A stretch of DNA of 64,000 nt from Dromiciops gliroides (taxonomy: Eukaryota > Chordata > Mammalia > Microbiotheria > Microbiotheriidae): positions 409,552,169-409,616,168 of the forward strand of contig NC_057862.1 in NCBI RefSeq assembly GCF_019393635.1, given 5' to 3'. Position 1 is the stretch's first letter. Every line of letters starts with the position of its first letter. The translations under genes and the position numbers were made by a program. The notes under the pieces were generated by a model. That model saw only the letters and a program-made list of their open reading frames with translations, did no database searches and was not told the DNA's origin. Positions 47,601 to 58,459 of the stretch are shown piece by piece.

Positions 47601-50600
47601 CTAAACCCATTTTCTGTCAGACTTCTTTTCAGTTCTCCAGCAATTTTATCAAATAAGAAGTTCTTTCCTAGGTAATTTATGTTTTCATATTCTCAGAATT
47701 AAGTTATAGTATTGCTAAGTAGATAGAGAACTGGCCTTTATTTAGAAAGGTCAGAGTTCAAGTACTGCTTCTGCCACATACTGTCTGTGTGATCTTGGGC
47801 AAGTCATTTGACCCTTCAATGCTCTCAGGAACTTTCTAAGAGTATAAGTTAGATAGAAACTGACACCTGTATTAGTAAGAGTTTCTTTATCTAGAAGTTC
47901 CCTAAATCAGTGAAGTTATAGGTTTAGCCCTTATTCCTATTCCATGTAATATTAATTTATACAAATGAAGTTAACTGATTGGGGTTTCGAATAGTTTGAT
48001 TTGTTAGTTGACAGCTTTCTTTATTGATACCTTTTCAAAGTAGTAAAAATATTTGTTTATAAATATTTGGTCTATGTATAACCAAATCTGTGCCTGTGTC
48101 AACATGGTGCCAAATTATCTGCCAGTTCAGACAATTTATTCATAGTTTAGTCATTCATTTGGGTGTTTTTTCTATAAGATACCAAACAACTGGTTTGATT
48201 AAATTGCTCAGATATGCTGTGTCTTGTAGAATGGTGGTTCTTAGATACCTGTGTAGCATGACCACATCAGCAAAGCAAAATATCCTATAGATCTACCCTG
48301 TCAACTTCTATTTGCCACTGTAAAAACAAACTTACACATCAGCAGAATGAGATGCCTGGTGCCACGTTTACTGAGATGACAAGATGATGTCATGTTCTAT
48401 GAGATATAAATTCATTATTAATTAATAACATAATTAAAAACACTATTTTTATTAAATAAATACAAACATAACAAGGTACCATCGAACAGCCATGGTACCA
48501 GCCTACAGGAAATGGAAAGGATTCTCAAAACCATCAGTAGTCTACACTGATCATGTTTTGAGAACCACTGGTATAGATAGAGCTTGTTTTAAATGGATCC
48601 TAACTTCATGGAGCGAAAAATATAGTTATGAGAATGGGACACATATACAAATGGCCATAAAACAAAATAATAGAAGCAATACATAAAAGAGGTACAAACT
48701 ACTATGTGAAGTCTAAGTGGGGAAATAATCAACTAGAGGGAGAGGGAACAGGGAAAGTTTCCTGGAAGTGGATCTTAAAAGATAGATAAAATTTAACCAT
48801 GAGAATAAGGAAAGGAAAGGTATTTCATATTATAGAGAACAATGTAAGCAAAGGCATATATAGGCAGATAAGCATAGGGTATGTGAATAGATCAATAACC
48901 AATGCAGTTATATCATTAAGTCTGCTAAACCTTGAGCCTCTTCTAAAATCTTTTCAGTACCAGTGATTGTCTTCTTTTCTGTTACAGATCCAGACTTTAC
49001 TTACCTAGGAGGTATTTTAAATCCCATCCCAGGTCTAGTATTATATTGTCACTTTTTTTACTTAATGACATTTGTAATGAGGCTTATTTTCCATTGACAT
49101 CATTTATATGTCCCTTCTAGATTGCCAGTTTGAACTCTCAGGGGCTGATGGAATAGTACGCTCTAGTCAAGTAGAGCAGGAAGACAAAACAAAGCCTGGA
49201 CAAGCAGTTGACTGCATCTGGACAATTAAAGCTACTCCAAAAGCCAAGGTATTTCTATGAAATGAGTCGCCTTTTTTTGCAGGGCAATGAGGGTTAAGTA
49301 ACTTTCCCAGGGTCACACAGCTAGTAAGTATCGAGTGTCTGAGGCCAGATTTGAAATCAGGTCCTCCTCAATCCAGGGCCAGTGCTTTATCCACTTGAAA
49401 TCAGTCATTTTAAGTAAAATACATTAATTATAATTTCCATTATATGCTACTTTGGTTTAAATAGACTGTTTTGGACTATTATATCTATTAATATGTATGA
49501 CAACTTTTTAAAAAAGTCAATTCAGGGGCAGCTAGGTGGTGTAGTGGATAGAGCACCAGCCCTGGATTCAGGAGGACCTGAGTTCAAATCCAGCCTCAGT
49601 CGACTAGACACTTACTAGCTGTATGATCCTGGGCAAGTCACTTAATCCCAATTGCCTCACCAAAAAAAAAAAAGTCAACAGATTTTTATTGAGTGCCTGC
49701 CATTGTTATCATAAAATTGTCCCAAATGTAAAGTTTGAAAGTGAAGGAATAATACAAATCCATTAAAACATTTTTTTGGTGAGGCAATTGGGGTTAAGTG
49801 AATTGCCAGGGTCACACAGCTAGTATGTGGCAAGGGTCTGAGGCCGAATTTGAACCCAGGTCCTCCTAAATCCAGGACTGGTGCCCTATCCACTGTGCCA
49901 CCTAGCTACCCGCCCACTGAAACTTTAAAATTTGCAAATACCCAACTTTTTCAGGGGAGGAAATTAGAGTTAAGTGACTTGCTCAGAGTCACACAGCTAG
50001 TAAATGTTGGTGGTCAGATTTGAACTCAGGTCCCCCAGACTCCAGGACTAGTGCTCTATCAACTGTACCACTTAGATGCCCCCAAACTTTAAAAGTATAA
50101 ATCAGTGAACAGCATGCTATATCATGGATTATTTATTACACAATAACCAAGTTATAGTTTTGAAAATGATCTAATTTTACAAATTTCTAATTGAGTTTAT
50201 TTAATTCATACTTCTAGGAATATGTAAGTAGTTGAAATTATATCTAACAGTATTTGTTATCTCATATAATTCATCTTTAACAACTTATATAGGTTATAGA
50301 TTTTTCAGTAATTTATCTGTTTAGAATGTAGATTGTCTTAAAATCATTAAAAGTAGGAAGCTTATTTAACATTTTTAGAGTTAGAATCATAGAAACTAGA
50401 GTGTCTTTGCTCAATTGAATATATTTTGATGAGTCTTCATTTCAAACTGAAATGGTAATCAAGTTCCTTTTTAAAAATTTAAAGGATAAAATGCTAATGG
50501 CCCCTAGTTTTTTAGAATGAGGCAAACTACTTAATCAAAATAAAAATAGAAATGTTGCCTTTATGATTGATGTTCAAAAGACCAAAGAGAGGGAGATTTT

Positions 50601-53179
50601 ATAATAATCCAAATAAAACTCTAGAGACTAGAAAACATCTGCCTACAGGTGCAAGAGTAGGAAGGAACACAGAAATATAAAAGAAAGTACATCCATGGGG
50701 AATGTTAGAAGTTGGAAGAGAGTATAGAGACCATTTTACAGGTAAGGAAACTGAAGCTTAAGGAGGTTGTGACCTGCAAATGGTTGTATACCTAGTAAAC
50801 AACAGATCCAAGGCTTTCTTTAAGGTTTCCTACCTCCCAGTACAGCACTGCATCCAGTATACTATTCTCTAAGGCAATATTTAATTCCATTTTTAAAAAA
50901 ATGTATAACACCAGAATGCTAGGTAAATTGCCCTTTCATCTATACTGATTAGCTTTATTCTAAGGATTTCTTTTCATTTCCACTTGTCATTAGTCATATT
51001 GTTCTTAAGTATTTCAATATTGTTTTGAATATTATTTGAAGATAGACCCATAGCTAGTTTATAATGTTCAAGATTAGTTTAGCTATACTCATAAGTGGAA
51101 ATAGATTATCTTGTTCTCATGTGCCTCAACATTTTTCTTTATAACTAATTTCATAAGGATTATGATTCTTAAGTACTAACTGTGTGACTCTGGGCAAGTC
51201 ACTGCTTTGGCACACTGGCATATGTTTATTTATTTTTGATAACAATAACACAAAACATAAACACTTTAAATTTCATAATTTTAATTTTTTGATTTTATTC
51301 TTTTTTTGTGGGGCAATGAGGATTAAGTGACTTGCCCAGGGTCACACAGCTAGTAAGTGTGTAAGTGTAAGTGTAGTAAGCTAGTAAGTGTCAGGTGTCT
51401 GAGGTCGGATTTGAACTCAGGTCCTCCTGAATCCAAGGTTGGTGCTTTATCCACTTCGCCCCTAGCTGCCCCAGTTGGTTTTATTCTAAAGTGTAATACA
51501 TCACCTGATAATTAACACAGATAACACTTTCATGAAGATATATACTATTTTTAAAGATAATCAAAACACTAGATTTTGTTACACTACAAGATTATCATCT
51601 ATCACCACTGTCATGCATAAGAGTAATAGTAAACTGTTCACATTAAATGGAAACACAATATACCTTATCAAAGTAAACTCTTCAAGCTACATTCTTTTAA
51701 TTCATAGAAGTAATTTTTCCTTGCCATTAAAATATACTTGGGGAGTGAAATACCTACAGTTTTGTGAGATTTGATTTGTAGATTCATCTGGAATTTGTGG
51801 GCTTGAAGTGGCATTAGTATGCTATCTACGGACCATAATATTGTGTTCCAATTAATCAAGCAGTGAGTAAAACATTAGCTATCCACTCCATTAAATCTAA
51901 GAGAATTGGTTTTTTGGTTGTTGGGTTTTTTTGCTAAAGCATTTTCTAAATTAAACCATCTGTAAGCAAATCATAATCTGAGCTAAAGCCATGGGATGAC
52001 CCATTCATAGATTTTTAATCAGGTCATTCTATGTAATAATTTATTGTAAGCTATATTTTAATGCCCATGACACTGAAACTGTCCAGATTGCTTGTCAGTT
52101 ACCAAAGATTATCATATGTGCACATTCCTTTTCTTGTAACATATCTATAACCTTTCCAGTCTATTTAAGTAGTACCATTCAGAATTAAGAATATCCAAAA
52201 TGGCAGAAATTTCCCATATCACTTATGCATCAATAAGAAAAATCTTATTCCGTATATAATAAGCAGCCTAGAGAACAAAAGTAGAAAACTCACAAACAAG
52301 ATTGAGCAACAAAGCAGGTCTTTTAAGCAGCAAAGTGTCAGATGACAAACAAGATGCTAACAAAATTGGAAATAAGAGAGACATGGGGTATTAAAAGTCT
52401 ACTCATAGCAACTACTTTACTTTTTTTTGGTGAGGCAATTGGGGTTAAGTGACTTGTCCAGGGTCACACACCTAGTAAGTGTTAAGTGTCTGATGCCAGA
52501 TTTGAACTCAGACCCTCCTGAATCCAGGGCCAGTGCTCTATCCACTACACAACCTAGGTGCCCCTGCTTTACTATTATAGATCCAATCTCTTTCCTATCT
52601 GGAATAAAATTCATAAGATCAAAAGTCAGTTGTATTGAGTTCCACAAGGTACAAATACTATGTTTCTGTAGCTAATCAGCTAGACCATTCTAAGGTATAA
52701 GCACTAAGTTTAATTTGTTGCTCAGACATTAAAATAACCAAAATAATAAGAATACATATTTCAATTATTTTAGTAATTGGTTGGTCAGAACCATTCACTG
52801 CCTTCAACCATCACCATAGAATAAGCAAAATCAATTGGCTTAGGTTATTGGTTAGTTGAGTGGAGCACATTGACTTCAGGTCAGAGTTAGACAGAAATAC
52901 GTATCTGAGCAATTCCAGTCAAAAGCAAATTTCATCTATTTGATTAACAGATTTATCTGAGATTCCTAGACTACCAAATGGAACATTCAAATGAATGCAA
53001 GAGAAACTTTGTTGCAGTGTATGATGGAAGCAGTTCTATTGAAAACTTGAAGGCCAAGTTCTGCAGCACTGTAGCCAATGACGTAATGCTTCAAACAGGA
53101 ATTGGAGTGATCCGAATGTGGGCTGATGAAGGTAGCCGGCTTAGCAGGTTCAGAATGCTGTTTACTTCATTTGTGGATC
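32612..53179 (+). CDS. NETO2: NETO2 (neuropilin and tolloid-like 2), exons 1-7, residues 1-294
   Basis: NETO2 is a single-pass membrane protein that binds kainate-type glutamate receptors (GluK2 best known), slows their desensitisation and aids their placement; it is also linked to KCC2. CDS here: join(32612-32645, 42593-42649, 44006-44146, 45171-45419, 48988-49032, 49121-49248, 52951-53179), 883 nt in one frame. Residues 1-26 are a signal peptide (M-A-L-E-K-L-C, then V-L-L-I-T-V-L-V-V). CUB1 runs from C45 to about 159 and includes [15 protein letters not shown] and R-Y-C-G-V. A linker (D-P-D-F-T-Y-L-G-G) leads to CUB2 from C177 to about 292, with V-A-V-Y-D-G and F-R-M-L-F-T-S-F-V. Numbering agrees with human NETO2. 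The start has A at -3 and G at +4. The LDLa module, membrane helix and tail exons were not found and must lie past 64000. All splice sites are GT/AG and no frame damage is seen. Confidence 0.97.
33062..33117. repeat. Compound (TCCC)n-(GCC)7-(GCT)4 repeat
   Basis: Starts about 415 bp into intron 1, still inside the CpG island: TCCC units to 33081, GCC units at 33083-33103, GCT units at 33104-33115. Confidence 0.9.
35940..36110 (+). mobile_element. MIR-like old SINE
   Basis: 'gagtctgggttcaaatccca' (tRNA-like B box), 'ctgtttgacattgaataaat' and 'gcctcagtttcctcagctgt' appear in MIR order, with an A run inserted. Confidence 0.7.
38320..38560 (-). mobile_element. MIR-like old SINE
   Basis: Reverse MIR: 'tgccaagcactttatatgca', 'cccatttgagcctc', 'aaggaaactgagggcaagag', 'tgaaccttcctgattcca'. 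Confidence 0.7.
38640..39210 (+). repeat. Recurring old interspersed repeat, longest copy
   Basis: 'atatgccaggtatcagagat', 'ttctactggagaaggggatt', 'atcttaaatgccaagttaag' and 'agataagtggcatagttagg' run in the order seen piecemeal at 19470, 48560, 58460 and 62400. Confidence 0.5.
41150..41600 (-). mobile_element. L3/CR1-type LINE fragment
   Basis: 'gtcctagtggcagagaactc', 'cctccttacattaagccaaa', 'ccccattggtcctagttaag' and 'cttcagactgttttaagcca' follow the reverse CR1/L3 3' region closely. Confidence 0.8.
42593..42649 (+). CDS. NETO2: NETO2 exon 2
   Basis: 57 nt, phase 1 at both ends. Acceptor 'ctttcactag', donor 'gtatga'. Encodes the hydrophobic core of the signal peptide and the first mature residues A-Q-K-T-Q. 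Confidence 0.96.
43000..43375 (+). mobile_element. Older CORE-SINE/MIR-like copy split by a young SINE
   Basis: The left part, 'gcatagtgtactagaaaaaa...gaagtcaggtaaccc', and the right part, 'ttatttactacctgtgttac...tcatctgtaaaatgagg', join across 43053-43227. It lies in intron 2. Confidence 0.8.
43053..43227 (+). mobile_element. CORE-SINE (WSINE1 type) nested in an older SINE
   Basis: The duplication 'aaaattccaactctg' is at 43038 and 43229. Near-consensus, poly-A-rich tail. Confidence 0.9.
44006..44146 (+). CDS. NETO2: NETO2 exon 3 (start of CUB1)
   Basis: 141 nt, phase 1 at both ends. Acceptor 'tttttcaag', donor 'gtattt'. Encodes D31 to E77 and opens CUB1 with T-Q-C-G-I-W; includes F-A-S-P-N-Y-P. 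Confidence 0.97.
44333..44560 (+). mobile_element. CORE-SINE with RTE-derived 3' tail (MAR1 type)
   Basis: tRNA-like head 'gctaggtggcacagtgg', CORE 'attgtgtgaccctggacaag', then 'gctggagaaggaaatgacaa', 'caaatggggtcacaaagag' and a (CAA)n end. The last 40 bp parallel the reverse of 6692-6745 in the RTE/BovB LINE. Confidence 0.85.
45171..45419 (+). CDS. NETO2: NETO2 exon 4 (bulk of CUB1)
   Basis: 249 nt, phase 1 at both ends. Acceptor 'gtgttacag', donor 'gtaagg'. Carries the acidic calcium-site-like residues of a CUB domain (E-H-Y-Y-I-E, F-D-H-L-E) and ends K-Y-S-F-I-P. Confidence 0.98.
45673..45822 (+). mobile_element. CORE-SINE (WSINE1 type)
   Basis: 'aaaagcttt' on both sides. Lies in intron 4, 254 bp after exon 4. 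Confidence 0.9.
46676..46825 (-). mobile_element. CORE-SINE (WSINE1 type)
   Basis: The duplication 'actatttttct' is at 46661 and 46826. Intron 4. Confidence 0.9.
46990..47690. other. Intron 4, mostly unique; old SINE piece at 47365-47480
   Basis: Positions 47365-47480 carry a decayed MIR-like end ('ctgggactcagttttcttat', 'ctgaggcctcttctagctc'). No exon is seen. Confidence 0.5.
47700..47945 (+). mobile_element. CORE-SINE of a second subfamily
   Basis: tRNA-like head and CORE ('ctgtgtgatcttgggcaagt') are followed by a different tail: 'ctcaggaactttctaagagt', 'ggtagg'-less 'agtttctttatc', 'agttccctaaatcagtgaag'. This tail resembles that of MON1-type SINEs. Confidence 0.65.
48560..48900 (+). repeat. 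Recurring old interspersed repeat
   Basis: 'cctaacttcatggagcgaaa', 'gggaaagtttcctggaagtg' and 'aatgtaagcaaaggcatata' belong to the family of 38640-39210. Intron 4. Confidence 0.5.
48988..49032 (+). CDS. NETO2: NETO2 exon 5 (CUB1-CUB2 linker)
   Basis: 45 nt, phase 1 at both ends. Encodes [15 protein letters not shown]. Acceptor 'gttacag', donor 'gtctag'. Followed by an intron of only 88 bp. Confidence 0.96.
49121..49248 (+). CDS. NETO2: NETO2 exon 6 (start of CUB2)
   Basis: 128 nt, phase 1 in, phase 0 out. Acceptor 'tcccttctag', donor 'gtattt'. Encodes [11 protein letters not shown] and V-D-C-I-W-T-I. Confidence 0.97.
49272..49396 (-). mobile_element. CORE-SINE (WSINE1 type), 5'-truncated
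   Basis: The reverse copy stops at 'tgctttatccactt', lacking the terminal 'ccacctagctgcccc'. Begins 24 bp after the exon 6 donor. Flanking 'gaaatgagtc' / 'gaaatcagtc' supports the truncation. Confidence 0.85.
49526..49668 (+). mobile_element. CORE-SINE (WSINE1 type)
   Basis: 'aaaagtcaa' on both sides. Intron 6. Confidence 0.85.
49772..49913 (-). mobile_element. CORE-SINE (WSINE1 type)
   Basis: Reverse copy with a 1-bp deletion in 'attgccagggtcac'. Intron 6. Confidence 0.85.
49953..50082 (-). mobile_element. CORE-SINE (WSINE1 type), diverged
   Basis: 'agagttaagtgacttgctca' to 'accacttagatgcccc'. The oldest-looking of the four SINEs packed into 49.27-50.08 kb. Confidence 0.8.
50090..51290. 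other. Intron 6, AT-rich; MIR-like piece at 50700-50880
   Basis: Positions 50735-50830 ('ccattttacaggtaaggaaa', 'ctagtaaac') look like a reversed MIR. A 40-bp CORE-SINE scrap is at 51172-51210. Nothing else. Confidence 0.5.
51301..51473 (-). mobile_element. CORE-SINE (WSINE1 type) with internal tandem expansion
   Basis: Reverse copy in which the 'ctagtaagtgt' block has expanded into about 45 bp of 'gtaagtgt' units (51349-51392). Flanked by 'ttttattct'. Confidence 0.85.
51480..52415. other. Intron 6, nothing recognised
   Basis: AT-rich unique sequence; frames at 51532 and 51668 lack coding character. Confidence 0.5.
52422..52564 (-). mobile_element. CORE-SINE (WSINE1 type)
   Basis: Reverse copy; 'ctttact' on both sides. 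Intron 6. Confidence 0.85.
52951..53179 (+). CDS. NETO2: NETO2 exon 7 (bulk of CUB2)
   Basis: 229 nt, phase 0 in, phase 1 out. Acceptor 'tgattaacag', donor 'gtaagt'. Encodes I-Y-L-R-F-L-D-Y-Q through S-F-V-D plus the first base of a Pro codon. Contains V-A-V-Y-D-G and M-W-A-D-E-G, closing CUB2. Confidence 0.98.
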
Positions 53180-55125
53180 GTAAGTAAAGAATACATTCCC
53201 AGAAGCAAAACCTCTGTGAGAGATTTGTTCATGATCTTTGGACAACCAACTAGGCCCCTAAGAAATGTAGATGATCAATCTACCAAAAGTTATGTTTGAC
53301 CTGGTGTGATTCCACCAGGTCTTACATTATATTTTTTTTTACTATTTGTGCATAGCCCCTATAGGAATCTGACCATACCTAAAAGTGATGAATCACAAAA
53401 GGTTAGTCAAAATTATTAACTCTGATTATTATTGACTCTGATATTAGATTGATAAAGTATTCAAATTAACCCACTAATTCTGTCTATTCTCTTTAAGCAA
53501 AATTTTAAAGTCTGAATGCCCCATGAACCTCACAAAGTTTCATTGACATTGCAAATAGATCTTTGAAATTAATGACACTTCAATTGACCTTAACATTTAA
53601 TGTTGTTGTCTGTTTTTCTTGGGAACTAAGCTGATAAATCTAACTAAGGATGATCATTTTTAATAGATTATTAGCTAAAAAATAGATCGAACAGGGTCAA
53701 AAATTAATTTATCCTATACCAAATTATGTTCCATATCAAAGAATATGTGATTAGTTTCTATTACATTCTCATCAAGGAATGCTAGAATGAAGTGGCATAT
53801 AATAAATGAGAGAAACAAATATTAACCTCTGTTTTCTGCCTGTTCCATGAAGATGGTATGAAGATGAACTACATAGGTTCTGTAAAGCTATTTGAACCAT
53901 TAGAAAAAATAAAGTTGTATATAAAATATGGGTATAATTTATGAAATTTGAAACAATAAACCATTTCTATTGGTAGCTTTTGCCTTCATGTGATACTTCT
54001 TCATTAATAGTGACTTTAGGTTTAGTAATTTCATGTTGCTGCTTTATGATTGCATATTTATATGGCAAAACATATTAAAATATGACTGAACTATTCAATC
54101 TGTCAGTTTAAATCATCCATTTGAATTGCCACATGGTGATTTAGGTTGTAATTCAGGATATGACAACCTGAACTAACCAGTTTTGCCATTAATACATACC
54201 TTCATTCAACACTTATTGAGAAACTATTCTATTTAAGGCACTGTGTTCAACATTGCAAGGAATCTAAAAATGCATATGGCACACACTTCTAGTGAAGGAT
54301 ATAAGCCATGTATATAAACAATTATAATACAGGTACAAAGGGTTGGATCAGTGGAGTCCTGGATTGAATTAAACTTTCCCTCTCAACTTCCCAAGATTAC
54401 AGGGAAGTGAGCCATTGTTCCCTAATCGAATTTGTGTGCTCTGGGGCACATTGGTCCATGAACCTAATCCTGGATAGCTTTCTCATGACTGAGTAAGGTT
54501 CTATTAACTATTCATTAGGCACAATTCTTCACTGTTTCCACAGTGCTATACACTGAGTTTAACAAAGTCCATGATGCAGAGTTTTTAGATACAACCAGAT
54601 TTATGTCTTTTTTGAGGGTTCAGATTTCCCATAGCTGATTATCCCCCTAGAGCTTATATTCACCCCCAAATACAGAGATATACAAATTCTAAATATAAAA
54701 TTTTTAATTATTCCTGTAACTCATACCTGTGTTGGTACTTATAAAGACCTAGCCCAAGCCAAAAACAATTTTAAAAGAAAAAAAAAGGAAAAGAGGGGGG
54801 GAAACCCAAGTTTACCTGCTCAAGAGGAAAGTCTAATCCCAAATGAGCTCCCAAGATATGTGGGGTTCTCCCAACATAGATTTGGGACTTGGGATTCAGC
54901 ATTAATTGGAAACCACCTCAAACAAATTCAGGAAAGCCCCCAAAATGTGTGGTACCCACCAAGGGATATGGCACTTGAGGACAATTGAAAATCAGTTGCT
55001 CAAGTTCCTTTGGCCTAATTAAATAAATAGTAGCTAGCTGTCATCGATAAGTTCAGATCACCTCACCCATGTAGACTATTTCCTTAGGTATTTAAAAAAT
55101 TGATAGGTTTCGATTACTGAGCCAC
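53180..55125. other. NETO2: NETO2 intron 7, first part
   Basis: AT-rich. Positions 54190-54330 carry the old repeat seen at 20460. 54350-55100 is unidentified. The next NETO2 exon (LDLa) was looked for to 64000 and not seen. Confidence 0.6.
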
Positions 55126-55129
55126 CATC

Positions 55130-55860
55130 AGTGATCTTCAAAATATCATGTAAGGATGAGTACTGCAGGATTAGAGGACAAATATCCTGATTTTTTAAAG
55201 GGGTGGAAAATGAAGTCTGCAAATGATAGGCCAGTAAGCTTGACTTCAATTCCTGGCAAAATTCTAAAATATATTATTTAAGAGAATGTTAATTAGCATA
55301 CAGAAAAGGAAGTGATGATCATAGAGTATGATTTCATCATGAAGAAGTCATACTAAATCAACTTTATTTTCTTGTTGGACAAGACCTCTAAATAAGTAAA
55401 TGAGGAAAATGCTATAAATATAGTTTGCCTTGATTTTAGCAAAGCCTTTTGATAATATCTCAGGCTATTCTTATGGAAAATATAGAGAGATCTAGATGAG
55501 CTAACATAGTACAGTTAGGATTCTGAATGGTTAAATGGCTAGACACAAGGAATAGTTATTAGGAGTTTAATGTCACCTAAAAAAGAGGTCGCCAGTGGAG
55601 TTTCCCAAGGATTTGTGCTTCCCCTATACTATTAAACCTTTTCATCATTAATTTGGATAAAGATACAAATAGCATTCTTATCAGATTTTCAGATGACACC
55701 TGGGAGAAAGTTAAACTGGACAAGTCAAGATATGAAAAGATCTCAACAGACTAAACTAGACTAAATTTAATAGAAATACATAAATGTAAAGTCTAATGCT
55801 TGACATTAAAGAAACTAATGTGACTAAACAGAAGGTTTTCTAAAAGATCTCCAGAGTTTA
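55130..55860 (+). mobile_element. L3/CR1-type LINE reverse-transcriptase remnant
   Basis: Broken frames give N-D-R-P-V-S-L-T-S-I-P-G-K-I-L near 55230, L-D-F-S-K-A-F-D near 55435 and V-S-Q-G-F-V-L near 55600, the CR1-type RT block order. Confidence 0.75.
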
Positions 55861-55869
55861 GTAAACTAC

Positions 55870-56683
55870 AAACTCGATATGAGTATCTTAAAAGAAAACT
55901 GCCCAGTTATCTTAGAATCAGAAGGCAAAGTAGAAGTAGAATTCACTGTTTACCTCCTAAAGAGGTAAAACTCTCAAATGAAAACTCCCAGGAATATCAT
56001 AGTCTAAATCCAGAGCTTTCAGGTTCCAAAAAATATATGACAAGCAGTTACAGAAAAAGAATTCAAGTACCAAGGAGCTACAGGAAAGATCACAAATGAT
56101 TTAGCTGCTGCTACTATAAAGGAATGGAGAACCTAGAATATGATATTCTAGAAGGCAAAGAATATAGAGTTGTAGCCAAAAATGATTTATTCAGCAAAAC
56201 TCAATATAATCTTAAAGGTGGAGAAATGGATCTTTAATGAAATAGAGAATTTCCAAGCATTCCTGATGAAAAGACTAAGGCTGTGGAAAAACTTTGAAAT
56301 TCAAATGCAGGAGTAAAGAGAAACAAAAAGGTAAACATAAATGAAGAATGATAAAGGACTAAAAAAGGACAAAATGTTTACATTCAAATATGGGAAGATG
56401 ATAAATGTATCCCCTCTGATCCCTATCATTATCAGGATTCATAGAGGGAGTCTAAATCGACATGCCCTGGAAGAGGTGCTGCCTTGATGAGCTTAAGAAA
56501 AGAGAAGGAAATAGGAATACACTTGGAGGGGAGGTATAGAAAAGGAAGGGTAGGGGAAATTATCTCACATAATCAAGTATAAAAGTATACATCTATATAA
56601 ACAAGAAGGGGAGTGGGAAGTGGCTGACACTTGAACCTTTCTTTCATCTGAATTGGTCAAAATAAGGAAGGATAAGCAGAGAG

Positions 56684-56736
<53 letters not shown>

Positions 56737-57220
56737 ATACAGAAATACATTTCAATAGGGAAAGAGGGAGGAGGGTGGTGAAAGACTTGGGGGGGTAGAG
56801 ATTAAGAGATGGAGTAGTCCTAAGCAAAACAAACCAAGGATATACAAAAAATATTTACGGCTCTTTGTGAGGTAGCAAAGAATGAGAATCTGAGGGGGTG
56901 CCCATCTGAGGAGGAATGTTATGGAAAGTTTGGGTACATAAATATGATGGAATACTACTGTGCTGAGCACTTATCAGAGTATTGACCAACAAGGATTTTA
57001 AAAGACTAATGAAACATGCTGCCCCATCTCCTGATAGAGAAGTGAAGGACTCAGTGCAGCATGAGACAAATTTTTTTTGGACATGGTCAGTGTAGAAATT
57101 TGTTTTGACTGACTATATATATATATTCATAATAGGTTTTGTTTTTCTTGTAATCTCAGTTGGGGGGAGGATGTGAGATGATGGAAAACATTTTATTGGT
57201 GAATATTTTACAGTCTAATG
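55870..57220 (+). mobile_element. L1/HAL1-like element, ORF1-like part and 3' end
   Basis: Positions 56070-56240 are a diverged relative of 12200-12380. 56850-56960 has the ORF2-end pattern 'tttgggtacataaatatgat'. 57015-57200 is the L1-type 3' end also seen at 9375-9605. An (AG)n tract lies within it. Confidence 0.6.
56687..56731. repeat. (AG)n microsatellite
   Basis: About 22 uninterrupted AG units. The reverse-strand 'SLSLSL' frame is its product. Confidence 0.95.
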
Positions 57221-57524
57221 AAGATGTTCAGATTTTACAGACTTACCTGGACTTCTTCTTGCAATGGTTTTGAAGTCTTAAATGAAAAAGTGAGTTTCTT
57301 CAGTAAAAATTGCCTTTTTCTCATCTTCAGTACTACAGTTTTTGTGCTATTTTGTCCATGACAAGCATTTTTTTCTTCTAAGATCTTAGCAGATTTTTTA
57401 AAATGGTGGTTTTGTTGTTGTTCCAACTTTAGGGAGCCTACACCACAATGTAAAAAAAAAATTGCAACTTTTTTAGCTTCCAGGTCCCTGAGAAAGGTTT
57501 TTGTTATTTTCTTTTCTTTTCTTT

Positions 57525-57665
57525 TTTTTGGTGAGGCAATTGGGGTTAAGTGACTTGCCCAGGGTCACATAGCCAGTAAGTGTTAAGTGTCTGAGGCCAG
57601 ATTTGAACTCAGGTCCTCCTGACTCCAGGGCTGGTGCTCTATCCACTGTGCCACCTAGCTGCCCC
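57525..57665 (-). mobile_element. CORE-SINE (WSINE1 type)
   Basis: Near-consensus reverse copy in intron 7. Confidence 0.9.
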
Positions 57666-57805
57666 TTTAGTTGTTTTCCAAAGGATTAATCAGACTTTTG
57701 CAGCAATAGTTTATCAGTTCTTGGCATTACTTTTTGGTTTTGACTGCATTTTCCTTTGCACTTCAGTGCAACTGATAATGTTTCATTGTAGGCCTCAATG
57801 ATTCT

Positions 57806-57956
57806 TTTTTTTTTTTTTTTTGGTGAGGCAATTGGGGTTAAGTGACTTGCCCAGAGTCACACAGCTAGTAAGTGTTAAGTGTCTGAGGCCGGATTTGAAC
57901 TCAGGTCCTCCTGAATCCAGGGCCGGTGCTCTACCCCCTGCGCCACCTAGCTGCCC
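57806..57956 (-). mobile_element. CORE-SINE (WSINE1 type)
   Basis: Bracketed by 'ctcaatgattctt' (57795 and 57958). Long T run on the + strand. The last young SINE in the window. Confidence 0.9.
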
Positions 57957-58459
57957 TCTCAATGATTCTTAAAAGCCTTGACTTCTTCACACCAACTATT
58001 GCAACATTTCTAACCTCTAAGTCATTGAAGTGTGCCATTTCAGAGCTATACCTTCTACACATTTCCTCAGAATAATATCCATTCTTTAAAATCACAATTA
58101 AAAAGACAACAAAATAAAGCAATGAAATGTCTTTGCATCATGTTTGCATCCAGCAGGCGAGTGATAAAACTAACTAAAGTGGGGGAAATAGCTCAGTCTA
58201 GTTGCATCTGCTCAATGTTCTGTGTCAGCTTAGTGTCTGCAGAAATGTACACAAATGGCCAATCCCATCACAAAATGAAAGTAGGTACATAAAAATAATC
58301 AATTGTTTTAAGTAGTTCTCATACCACTGTAATAGATTATCTTCCTTCCCCCAAAGCTGGATGACCATTTATTGAGTATATTGTAGGGGAAGGATTTTTT
58401 CAGAGTTGTCCTAGATAGCCTCTAGGTCCCTTTCCAACTCAGAAATTCTCCAAATTAGT

